From: Pseudomonadota bacterium
GTDB taxonomy: Bacteria > Desulfobacterota > JAPLJL01
DNA length: 46,230 bases
Direction: 5' to 3'
Assembly: GCA_026388655.1 (NCBI GenBank)
Contig: JAPLJI010000068.1
Location: 1-46,230, forward strand
The translations under genes were made by a program, and so were the position numbers. Below are positions 14,965 to 22,281 of this stretch, one piece after another. Numbering within the stretch: the first letter of the stretch is position 1; every line of letters begins with the position of its first letter. The notes beneath the pieces are model-generated. The model did not search any database. It saw only the letters and a list, made by a program, of their open reading frames with translations, and was not told the DNA's origin.

Positions 14965-15681
14965 CTACACCCTAGTCACGGAAAAATACCGGTCAGGAGG
15001 CAGACCGGTAGACACCACCGCACCCGGGCAGAGCACCACCAGTTTTTCTTCGAACTGATCCCCGAGCAAATCAAAAAGCTCCACACAGGCGGAGCAGACC
15101 CGGAGCGTTGAACCGAGCGAATAGGGAATCTTTTTCCCTTCCCGCTCGAGATAAAACCCGGGCTCGATAAAATTGGCATGGTTAGCGCAATGACCGGGGA
15201 AAACCGAATCGAAAGCCTCCTCTGACTCCTCGGGGGTGGCCAAGCCAAGTTTCAAAAGCCCCTGCCTGAAAAGCCGGAACTGTTCCCGGTCAAAGCCATC
15301 GATCGTCTCCCATTCGACCGGTTTGACCTTGAGGTAAGCGGGCGATTGAGCCAGCATCCTTACTTCTTCCAGGTTTGGCCGTTGGCAAAGCTGGAAATCG
15401 CTCGGCGCGATTTTTACCCCCCGCCGCCCTTCCAGAGGAAAACTTGTTACCACCAGGATTTCACCCTTATGGCTTGAGGACCGGTACCATGAACCCTGAC
15501 GGCGGCAGTTTTTGTTCCAGACCTCGGGAAGGGCGATCCCGGCCTCCCGCTGGGGATGGAGAAGTTCACAGACCATCCGCCGGGCCCGATAAATTTTCAC
15601 CGCTCTGGCCTTCAAGCCCGCCTCCTCCTCAATAAATTCTTCCGGGCTTAAAAAATATGCGTATTTAACGTATGGGTTCAT
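14965..15681 (-). CDS. Unrecognised protein with a Cys/His-containing C-terminal half
   Basis: A 238-residue soluble protein that I do not recognise. It has no signal peptide or membrane helix. The N-terminal half is rich in Arg/Lys; the C-terminal half has a possible metal site: H164, C165 and H168 (GHCANH), C196 and C199 (CSAC) and C218. The Cys pattern does not fit a ferredoxin. ATG 15681 lacks a clear ribosome site. It is on the same strand as the amidohydrolase upstream (92-base gap) and the redox operon downstream (341-base gap with a repeat element), so it may or may not be co-transcribed. Confidence 0.7.
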   Translation of the reverse strand: MNPYVKYAYFLSPEEFIEEEAGLKARAVKIYRARRMVCELLHPQREAGIALPEVWNKNCRRQGSWYRSSSHKGEILVVTSFPLEGRRGVKIAPSDFQLCQRPNLEEVRMLAQSPAYLKVKPVEWETIDGFDREQFRLFRQGLLKLGLATPEESEEAFDSVFPGHCANHANFIEPGFYLEREGKKIPYSLGSTLRVCSACVELFDLLGDQFEEKLVVLCPGAVVSTGLPPDRYFSVTRV

Positions 15682-15739
15682 TTAACATAGGGGAGGGGCT
15701 GGTCCCCTCCCTTAATAATTTTTTCACCCTCTCCTTTAT

Positions 15740-15760
15740 CCTCCCCCCTCAAGGGGGAGG
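15740..15760. repeat. CCTCCCCC/GGGGGAGG hairpin
   Basis: Perfect 8-bp hairpin with a 5-base loop, preceded by TTTTCACCCTCTCC. A copy of the CCTC-type family, in the 92-base gap between the amidohydrolase and the unrecognised gene. Confidence 0.6.
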
Positions 15761-15773
15761 AAATAATGATAAT

Positions 15774-16595
15774 TCATAGGTTAAAAAGACCCCGGGCGTT
15801 TTCCTCGAGAAGCCGGGAGCGGGATTCATCCTTGAGCGGAATTTCTTTTAGTTCATCCAGGATCCTCTTTCGGGAAAGCAAAGGGTGATCCGAACCGAGC
15901 AAGGCCTTTCTCGATAAAGGCCCGTTGATATACTGGATCACCATCTCGGGAATGTAACGGGGGGCCCAGCCGGCGATGTTGAAATAAACGTTCTGATTCC
16001 GCTGGCAGATGGCCAGGGCCTCGGCGAACCAGGGAAAACCGAAATGGGCCAGGATGATCTTCAGGTTCGGAAAATCCACCGCCACCTCGTCCAGGGGAAG
16101 AGGCAGACAGTATTTGAGCTTTTTACCCAGGTGGTAGTGCGTGCCGGTGTGAAAGAGCACGGGGAGGCCGAGTTCCTGGGCCGCTTCGTAGACGGGATAG
16201 AAAAGCCGGTCGTCCGGATTGAGTTCGAGAAGATGAGGAATGAACTTGAGACCCTTGAGCTTTAGTTCTCGCGCCAGCCTCTCCACCTCCCGGACCGCCA
16301 GCACTCCTTTATGCGGATCCACGCTCCCCAGGCCGATCAACCTGCCTGGATATTTTTCCACCGCCTGGGCGACCAGGTCGTTGGGAATCCGGTAGCCGGA
16401 AACCGTCTCGGCGTCGATTGCCACCACCACTGATTTTTCGACCCCGGCGGCATCCATGTCCGCAAGCGTGTCTTCCGGGGCACCCTTGGCGAAAAAGAAG
16501 CCGTACCCCAGCGCGTCCATGCCGGGGATCTCCCCCCGGTTGAAAAGATCAATCAACTCGCGGGTGAAAAGCTGGGCATGCGTATCAATAATCAT
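15774..16595 (-). CDS. Amidohydrolase 2-family metal-dependent hydrolase/decarboxylase
   Basis: A 273-residue TIM-barrel protein of the amidohydrolase-2 group (relatives are ACMSD, gamma-resorcylate decarboxylase and 2-pyrone-4,6-dicarboxylate hydrolase). Visible elements: DTHAQ at 4-8, GLGSVDP, LKGLKFIPH, LFHTGTH (H149), ILAHFG (H184) and LGSDHP (metal/catalytic Asp236). The usual N-terminal metal motif is DxHxH. Here the second His is Gln8, so metal binding is probably altered. ATG start at 16595 encodes MIIDTHAQLF, typical of the family. It may act on the same substrate family as the redox operon downstream, but that is only inferred from its position. Confidence 0.85.
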   Translation of the reverse strand: MIIDTHAQLFTRELIDLFNRGEIPGMDALGYGFFFAKGAPEDTLADMDAAGVEKSVVVAIDAETVSGYRIPNDLVAQAVEKYPGRLIGLGSVDPHKGVLAVREVERLARELKLKGLKFIPHLLELNPDDRLFYPVYEAAQELGLPVLFHTGTHYHLGKKLKYCLPLPLDEVAVDFPNLKIILAHFGFPWFAEALAICQRNQNVYFNIAGWAPRYIPEMVIQYINGPLSRKALLGSDHPLLSRKRILDELKEIPLKDESRSRLLEENARGLFNL

Positions 16596-16616
16596 AAAAC
16601 CTCGCTTTCAGCATTT

Positions 16617-16696
16617 GTCATTCCCGTCCCGCCACGGGAGGAAGGAATCCAATTTTTTCCAGGAGATCCTTGATCCCTGCTTTCGCAGGGATGACA
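16617..16696. repeat. Two-hairpin copy of the ATTCCC...GGGAAT repeat
   Basis: GTCATTCCCGTCCCGCCACGG...GGAATCC followed by GATCCCTGC...GCAGGGATGAC: hairpins B and C of the composite element, without the outer CCCC/GGGG hairpins. Confidence 0.65.
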
Positions 16697-16748
16697 GCTA
16701 TTTTCCCTGTCCGATCCGCATTCGTCCGGGTTATTATGGTCCCCATCC

Positions 16749-18191
16749 TTACCTGAACAGATAGTTTACCATCGACACCAGATCCCGCGGGGAACGGATA
16801 TTCTCTTTCACCGTGCTCGCCAGGATCCGGGGCCGGGAATAAAAACGCACATAAGCGTACCTCTGATAATTCTTGATCGTTTTGAGAGAAACTCCGTCCG
16901 CGGGCAGTGAACCGGCAAAGTTATGGCAACTCGTATAATCCAGGTTTTCGAGCCGGCCTTCCTGCTCAAGTTCTTTGGTGATCTCGGTGCCGGGATAAGG
17001 GGAAAAAATCCAGAATTGGGCCAGGTCCAGCGGCAGATCCAGAGCCAACCTTATCGTTTTGCGAAGATCATCAAGGGTCTCCCGGGGATATCCCAGAATG
17101 AAAAAACCCCCGACCGTCATTCTGGTTTCGCGCTTAACCCGTCTGATCTTCTCCCGGATTTCCGCCAGGTCCGCCTTCCTCCGCATATCCCGGAGAATTC
17201 TTTCCGAACCCGATTCGATCCCGAGGGAAATATAAAAACATCCCGCTCTTTCCATCAGGTGGAGCAGTTCCGGTTCCATGGTATCGAGCCGCACCGCGTT
17301 AGTCCCGCAGTCCCATTTCATTTTCAGGTTTTTTTTAAGGAGGGCTTCGCAAAACTCCATGACATAACCCCGGTCTTCCGAAAAGGCATCATCAATAATC
17401 GCGAAATTCACGGCCCCGTAATCCTTCCGATACCGTTCGATCCACTCCATCAAGAAACCCACCGAATGCCGGCGGATCTTTTTTCCGGAAACCAGGGACG
17501 CCGCGCAGTAACTGCAGGGATAAGGACAGCCCCGGGAGGTCAAAACGGGAAGATACTGGGTTTTAACCAGGCGCCGGTTTTCTTTCAGGTAGCCCGGGAT
17601 ATTTATAAGCTCGAGAGCCGGCAAACCGATTGAGTCCAGGTCGTTTACAAATTGGGAGGGGGTGATTTTTACCCCGCCGTCGGTCCGGTAGATAAGGCCG
17701 GGAATCTCGGAAAGCATGGTGGCTGGGTGGCTGGGTTGTTGGGTGGCTGGAATGTTTTCCCCCCTAACCACCTTACCACCTAACGACCCAACCACCTCTA
17801 ATAGCTTCGGCAATCCGATCTCCGCTTCCCCCCGGAAGGCAAAATCCGCCCCGGGAAGATGCTGGAATACTTTTTCCCCGACCCCGGAAGGATGCGGGCC
17901 GCCCACCAAAACCCAGGCCTCCCGAAACTGTTCCTTGATAGCCCGCATCTGGGTCCTGGCCTCGGGCAAGCCATGGGTATAAATCTTCAGGCAATAAACA
18001 TCAAAGGGTGATTTTTTCAACCAGGAAGAAAAAGCTTTAGAATCCATTCCCCGGCGCATGCAATCCAGGATCTCGACCTGGTGGCCCTGGCTTTGCAGAC
18101 TCCGGGCCAGAAAGGCCAGTCCCACATCCAGGTGGCTCTGCTCGTAATCCCGCTTCCGGGAGGAATAAGGCTTAATCAGGCAAATCTTCAT
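16749..18191 (-). CDS. B12-binding-domain radical SAM protein (RSAM1)
   Basis: A 480-residue protein. The N-terminal cobalamin-binding fold covers about 1-130 (ICLIKPYS, LDVGLAFLARSLQSQGHQVEILDC, VLVGGPHPS, GADFAFRGEAE). The radical SAM domain follows: cluster motif CPYPCSYC (C222, C226, C229), WDCGTNAVRLD, ISLGIESGSERIL, FILGYP, SPYPGTE. Such proteins (BchE, HpnP and P-methylase relatives) use methylcobalamin and SAM to methylate or rearrange unreactive carbons. Residues 134-160 are encoded by an iterated-word repeat (17718-17798) and carry the odd peptide ENIPATQQPSHPATM. ATG 18191 has no clear ribosome site. It is 58% similar in motif layout to the gene at 18447, an evident paralogue by eye. 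Substrate unknown. Confidence 0.88.
   Translation of the reverse strand: MKICLIKPYSSRKRDYEQSHLDVGLAFLARSLQSQGHQVEILDCMRRGMDSKAFSSWLKKSPFDVYCLKIYTHGLPEARTQMRAIKEQFREAWVLVGGPHPSGVGEKVFQHLPGADFAFRGEAEIGLPKLLEVVGSLGGKVVRGENIPATQQPSHPATMLSEIPGLIYRTDGGVKITPSQFVNDLDSIGLPALELINIPGYLKENRRLVKTQYLPVLTSRGCPYPCSYCAASLVSGKKIRRHSVGFLMEWIERYRKDYGAVNFAIIDDAFSEDRGYVMEFCEALLKKNLKMKWDCGTNAVRLDTMEPELLHLMERAGCFYISLGIESGSERILRDMRRKADLAEIREKIRRVKRETRMTVGGFFILGYPRETLDDLRKTIRLALDLPLDLAQFWIFSPYPGTEITKELEQEGRLENLDYTSCHNFAGSLPADGVSLKTIKNYQRYAYVRFYSRPRILASTVKENIRSPRDLVSMVNYLFR
17718..17798. repeat. Iterated GGTGGYTGGG-word palindrome inside the RSAM1 coding sequence
   Basis: Left part iterates GGTGGCTGGGT/TGTTGGG; right part iterates its complement CCACCT/AACGACCCAACC; a TTTTCCCC centre lies between them. 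It is in frame and encodes the linker between the B12 domain and the IPGLIYR strand. It closely matches the block at 24456-24580 in RSAM3. Confidence 0.8.
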
Positions 18192-18195
18192 AAAG

Positions 18196-18437
18196 GGAAT
18201 TCCTAATTTCTAATGACGAATTTCTAATCAATGTCCAATTATCAATTTCTAATTCCTAAAATCGAAATTCTAAACAATGTCGAATGACCGAAATCCGAAT
18301 TATGAAAATAGTTTTGAATTTTAGTGTTGGGATTTTGGATTTGTTTAGGATTTAGAAATTCGAAATTAGAAATTAATAATTGGTTATTAGTCATTGGGAT
18401 TTGATTAGAAATTAGAAATTGGACATTAGAAATTTTT
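18196..18437. repeat. Long TTTCTAAT-word degenerate palindrome
   Basis: Fills the 255-base space between RSAM1 and RSAM2. The left half iterates TTTCTAATG/AATCAATGTCC; the right half iterates the complement GGACATTAGAAATT/GATTAGAAATTAG. It is AT-rich against a GC-rich background. No coding potential. Closely related to 22060-22275. Confidence 0.75.
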
Positions 18438-18446
18438 TTTGAGTTC

Positions 18447-19958
18447 TTATCCTTTTACTATTCTGCTTAAAAACCGCGTCAGGGTGGAAAAATCGGATAG
18501 ATCCCGGACATACCTGATCACGATTTTCCTCAGTGGCCGGGGCCGGAGAAAAAAGCTGATATAGGCGTAGGCTTGGTAAAGCTTCAACCCCGTCAAAGAA
18601 ACATCGGATAATGGGATGGAGGGGCGATAATAGTTATAACGGTCCCAGTCCTCCAGATTAATCTTCTTGTCCGCGACCATTTTATCCAATACCGGGGTTC
18701 CCGGATGAGGAGTAAAAAGAAAAAATTGCGGTGCGTCAATCGGAAGACTCCGGGCCAGGCGAATCGTCCGCAGGATGTCCTCCCGGGTCTCGGTGGGGTA
18801 ACCCAGGATGAAAAACGCCCCCACCGCCATTCTGGTCTCTCGCTTGATTAGCTCGATCCCGGTCCGGACCGCCTTTAAATCAGACCGGCGGTTCATCTCC
18901 TTCAGGATTCGCTCGGAGCCGGACTCGATCGCCACCGTCACGTAAAAACACCCGGCCCGCTCCATTAAATGAAGCATCTCCGGGTCAATCCGGTCGAAAC
19001 GAATGGCATTTGAGCCGCAATCCCACTTGATGTCCAGCCTGCGCTTTAAAATTTCCCGGCAGAGGGAAATTACGTATTCCCGGTCCTGGGTAAAAGCGTC
19101 GTCGGAAACCGAGAAATACTTGATCCCATAATCCCGATGGAGTTTTTCAATCCACCCCAGGACATATTCAATCGAGTGCCGGCGGACCTTCCTTCCGGTA
19201 ATCCGAAAAGCTTCACAGTAACTGCAGGAGTAGGGACAGCCCCGGCTGGTCAGGATGGGAAAGTAATCCTTCCCGATCAACCTGACCCATCTCCTTCTCC
19301 GGAAAAAGTTCTTGACATCCAAAGCCTCCCAATCTGGATAGCCCAGGCTATCCAGATTGTCGATAAAGGCGGGAGGATTGATTTTAATCCCGCCGTTCTC
19401 CCGATAGATTAAGCCAGGAACATCTTCGAGGTTGAAAGGTGAAAGGTGAAAGGTGAAAGGTGAATTTTGATTTTTGCTCTCCGACCTTTGAGCTTTGAGC
19501 TTTGAACTTTGGGTTTCTTCCCTTTGACCTTTGACCTTTGACCTTTGACCTTCCAGCTTCGCCAGAAGCTGGGGCAGCCCGGCTTCTCCCTCCCCCTGAA
19601 AGGCGAAGTCGGCCCCGGGGATATGCTGAAAAATTCTCTCTCCCACCCCCGAGGGATGAGGTCCTCCCACCGCGACCACCGCCTGGGGATGAATCCCGCG
19701 AATCAGGTCAATCTGGCGGTTGACGTTGGCCGTATTCATCGAATACACCTTGAAACCGTAAAAATCGGCGGGGCCGCGTTTCCTGATAAATTCCTGGAAA
19801 CCGGGAAAATCCAGTCCTTCCCGGACGCAATCCAGGATCTCAACCTGGTGGCCATGCTTTTTCAGAGTCGTCGCCAGGTATCCCAGCCCAACCTCCGGAT
19901 AAAAACAATCATCCTCCCATTTCTGGATGGAGATCGGCTTGATTAAAAGCACCCGCAT
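18447..19958 (-). CDS. B12-binding-domain radical SAM protein (RSAM2)
   Basis: A 503-residue paralogue of RSAM1. B12-binding region 1-130 (VLLIKPIS, PEVGLGYLATTLKKHGHQVEILDC, VVAVGGPHPS, GADFAFQGEGE). Cluster motif CPYSCSYC (C241, C245, C248), then SVSDDAFTQD, KWDCGSNAIRFD, VAIESGSERIL, FILGYP and TPHPGTP. Residues about 135-177 are encoded by AAAGGTG/CCTTTGA iterated words (19428-19556), giving a basic, low-complexity stretch such as KVKGQREETQSSKLKAQRSE. ATG 19958 begins 3 bases after the glycosyltransferase stop, so the two genes are translationally linked. Predicted to modify a lipid- or sugar-linked intermediate together with the glycosyltransferase; this is inferred only from context. 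Confidence 0.88.
   Translation of the reverse strand: MRVLLIKPISIQKWEDDCFYPEVGLGYLATTLKKHGHQVEILDCVREGLDFPGFQEFIRKRGPADFYGFKVYSMNTANVNRQIDLIRGIHPQAVVAVGGPHPSGVGERIFQHIPGADFAFQGEGEAGLPQLLAKLEGQRSKVKGQREETQSSKLKAQRSESKNQNSPFTFHLSPFNLEDVPGLIYRENGGIKINPPAFIDNLDSLGYPDWEALDVKNFFRRRRWVRLIGKDYFPILTSRGCPYSCSYCEAFRITGRKVRRHSIEYVLGWIEKLHRDYGIKYFSVSDDAFTQDREYVISLCREILKRRLDIKWDCGSNAIRFDRIDPEMLHLMERAGCFYVTVAIESGSERILKEMNRRSDLKAVRTGIELIKRETRMAVGAFFILGYPTETREDILRTIRLARSLPIDAPQFFLFTPHPGTPVLDKMVADKKINLEDWDRYNYYRPSIPLSDVSLTGLKLYQAYAYISFFLRPRPLRKIVIRYVRDLSDFSTLTRFLSRIVKG
19428..19556. repeat. Iterated 7-mer (GAAAGGT/ACCTTTG) palindrome inside RSAM2
   Basis: Four GAAAGGT heptamers, a middle with CTTTGAGCTTTGAG words, then four TTTGACC heptamers: a degenerate palindrome of 7-base words. 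In frame, no stop codons on the coding strand, at the same protein position as the blocks in RSAM1 and RSAM3 but built of different words. Confidence 0.8.
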
Positions 19959-19961
19959 TTT

Positions 19962-20705
19962 CTATCCGAATCTTTCGTCTTTGATCATCCCGACCCGATG
20001 GAAAAAAAACCTGAAGATCACCAGCAATGTCCCCAACCCGTAAACAATCGAACGGAGCAGACCAACGGAAGAGGAATCCGGGGAGTAATGGGCCGGGGAA
20101 TAAATTTCAGCGAAGCGGAATCCCCGGCTCAACATCTCGGCGATCACCTCGGAATCGAAGACAAAATCGTCCGAGTTCTTCTCCAGGGGAATGGTCTGCA
20201 AAGCCTGGCGGGAATACGCCCGCAGCCCCGTATGCAGTTCCGAAAAGCCGGTTCGCAGGAAAATATTTTCCACCCGGGTAAGAAAGATATTCCCGAGAAA
20301 TTTGTATAACGGCATTCCCCGCCGGAGCGCCTCCCGGCCTCGCATGCGGGAACCGAAAACCACATCCACCTGACCGGCGGCGATCGGGCTGATCAGCTCC
20401 GGGATGATCCGGGGATCGTACTGGTAATCCGGGTAGAGCAAAACTACGATGTCCGCCCCCTCCGCGAGGGCGATCCGGAAACCGGTCTTCTGATTGGCTC
20501 CATAACCGAGATTCTTTTCATGTACCACCGTCCGGATGGAAAGACTGCGGGCCAACTCCGGGGTCCCGTCCCGGCTGCCGTCATCCACCAGGAGAATCTC
20601 CTGGACCAAATCGCGGGGAATATCCCGATAGGTTTTTTCCAGGGTTTTCCGGGCATTGTACGCCGGGAGAAACACCCAGACCTTTTTTCCCGCCAGATTA
20701 TTCAA
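19962..20705 (-). CDS. Family 2 glycosyltransferase (dolichyl/polyprenyl-phosphate sugar synthase-like)
   Basis: A 247-residue GT-A fold glycosyltransferase: WVFLPAYNARKTLEKT at the start, LVDDGSRDGT (41-44 DDGS), EKNLGYGANQKTG, then LYPDYQYDP at 90-98 in place of the usual 'xDADgQhdP' metal-binding motif, and GSRMRGR. A hydrophobic C-terminal segment (about 214-237) can anchor it to the membrane. This GT2 branch typically passes a sugar from UDP- or GDP-sugar to polyprenyl phosphate. TTG start at 20705 without clear ribosome site; the true start is uncertain. It overlaps functionally with RSAM2 (3-base gap). Confidence 0.85.
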   Translation of the reverse strand: MNNLAGKKVWVFLPAYNARKTLEKTYRDIPRDLVQEILLVDDGSRDGTPELARSLSIRTVVHEKNLGYGANQKTGFRIALAEGADIVVLLYPDYQYDPRIIPELISPIAAGQVDVVFGSRMRGREALRRGMPLYKFLGNIFLTRVENIFLRTGFSELHTGLRAYSRQALQTIPLEKNSDDFVFDSEVIAEMLSRGFRFAEIYSPAHYSPDSSSVGLLRSIVYGLGTLLVIFRFFFHRVGMIKDERFG

Positions 20706-20773
20706 ATGGATACGTTTTTTATTAGCTCCAGCTTTCCGCTTTTTTTATTCTAATCTTCCCAAGGCTATTCGTA

Positions 20774-20779
20774 TATAAT
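20774..20779 (+). promoter_or_regulatory. Candidate -10 box for the PLP decarboxylase gene
   Basis: Perfect TATAAT 29 bases before ATG 20809, in the 103-base divergent gap shared with the glycosyltransferase. The -35 region (TAATCT at 20751-20756) is poor, so an activator may be needed if this is real. Confidence 0.4.
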
Positions 20780-20808
20780 TATAAAACTTGGCAAATGCTG
20801 GGGAAAAC

Positions 20809-22056
20809 ATGAACCTGATCCCGGACGAATTAATAAAAGCGGAAACCCCGTTTTTGATTATTAATGAAGGAAAAATCCTGGAAAACCTGGAAATCCTTCG
20901 TTCCCGATTCTCTCCCGAAACCGGATTCTACTATTCGGTCAAAACCAATTATGAACTCCCGGTCCTGAAAACCCTGGCCACGGCCGGGATCGGCGCGGAG
21001 GTCTCGTCCGGATTTGAGCTCTCCCTGGCCCGGGAAGCAGGATTTCCCCCGGAAAAAACCATCTTCGATGGTCCGGCCTGGAAGGAAGAGGAACTGGAAG
21101 CAGCAGTCCGCGCTAAAATCCGCATGTTCAACCTTGATTCCCTGACCATGGCCGCCAAGCTCGACGAGGTTTCCACCCGCCTGAATTCCATTTCCCCGGT
21201 CACCATCCGGATCCAGGCCGAGACCTACCCCCGGGTGGGTTTTCTTCCCCGTTTTGCCCGGAAGTTCGGGGTTCCTCCCCGCGCCCTCCGGGATCTGCTT
21301 GCCCCCCTGACCCGGATGAAAGGTTTGAATTTGGCGGGTCTTTCCACCCACACCGGCACCGCGCTCTCCTATCCCGGCCCCCTGCTCAAGGCTATCGACA
21401 CCCTGGCCAAGCTCGCCGGGGAACTCCGCTCCCGGGACTTTCCCGTCAATTTCCTGAACCTGGGCGGAGGTCTTCCCGCCCCGGGCGTGCGCGCTCTCTC
21501 TTCGATGGATTTGTTGCGAATTCAACTGGGATTCTCTCCCGCCCCCCTCCCTCCGGGAGAGCCTGATCTGTCCGATTTCTGCCGGGTGGTGGCCGAAAAG
21601 ATTTCTCGGGAATTGAATCCCCGAAAATTACAGGTCGCCTTTGAGCCCGGGAGATCCCTGGTCAGCAACGCCGGCCTTCTAGTTACCCGGGTTATCTCCA
21701 TCAAGAATAATTGGATTTTCCTGGACGGGGGGGTCAACCTCCTGCCGGAATCACCGTTTTTTCTCAAGCGCCGTTTTTTCCTGGCCGCCCGGCCCGGAGA
21801 AAAAACCGAAAAACGTTTTAACCTGTCCGGTCCCAGCCTGAATACCGCCGACGTTATCGGTTTGGGGATCCCCCTGCCCCGGCCCGAAATCGGCGATCTC
21901 CTGGTCACGGAAAACGCCGGGGCCTACACCATCAGCCGCGCGAACCAGTTCACCCGTCTCCGTTCCCCCGTTTATTTCCAGATGAAAAACGGTAAAATCA
22001 AAACCTGCCGCCGGGCGGAAACCCTGGAAGATTTACTGAGGATATGGCCAAGTTAG
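20809..22056 (+). CDS. Fold-type III PLP-dependent decarboxylase (ornithine/diaminopimelate decarboxylase family)
   Basis: A 415-residue alanine-racemase-fold decarboxylase. The PLP-lysine is in FYYSVKTN (K45). Other features are the PLP-contact His in STHTG, glycine loop LGGGLP (219-221), phosphate-binding EPGRSLV (279-282) and the closing ENAGAYT (368-373). The catalytic loop that normally reads GPxC(D/E)xxD in this family reads GPSLNTAD (341-348): the Cys that protonates the product from the partner subunit is Leu344. Specificity is therefore unclear and it may be a decarboxylase with altered chemistry. I prefer ATG 20809 (GGGG at 7 bases) over TTG 20788. It is followed, after a repeat, by an aminotransferase on the same strand. 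Confidence 0.85.
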   Translation: MNLIPDELIKAETPFLIINEGKILENLEILRSRFSPETGFYYSVKTNYELPVLKTLATAGIGAEVSSGFELSLAREAGFPPEKTIFDGPAWKEEELEAAVRAKIRMFNLDSLTMAAKLDEVSTRLNSISPVTIRIQAETYPRVGFLPRFARKFGVPPRALRDLLAPLTRMKGLNLAGLSTHTGTALSYPGPLLKAIDTLAKLAGELRSRDFPVNFLNLGGGLPAPGVRALSSMDLLRIQLGFSPAPLPPGEPDLSDFCRVVAEKISRELNPRKLQVAFEPGRSLVSNAGLLVTRVISIKNNWIFLDGGVNLLPESPFFLKRRFFLAARPGEKTEKRFNLSGPSLNTADVIGLGIPLPRPEIGDLLVTENAGAYTISRANQFTRLRSPVYFQMKNGKIKTCRRAETLEDLLRIWPS

Positions 22057-22059
22057 ATA

Positions 22060-22275
22060 CTAAAATTTCTAATTTCTAATGACGAATATCTAATCAATGT
22101 CTAATTTCTAATTGACTTAATTTCTAATCAATGTCCAAAAATAAAATGTCCAATGTTAAATTTCCTAATTCCAAACTTTTTCCGTTATTGGTCATTGCCT
22201 TTTGATTAGTCATTAGAAATTAGGCATTAGTCATTCTTATCCTATTATTTTTTAATTGGTCTTCAGAAATTAGGG
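22060..22275. repeat. Long TTTCTAAT-word degenerate palindrome (second copy)
   Basis: Occupies the 225-base gap between decarboxylase and aminotransferase. Left half TTTCTAATGACGAATATCTAATC..., right half ...GATTAGTCATTAGAAATTAGGC. Same words and layout as 18196-18437. Confidence 0.75.
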
Positions 22276-22281
22276 ACATAA

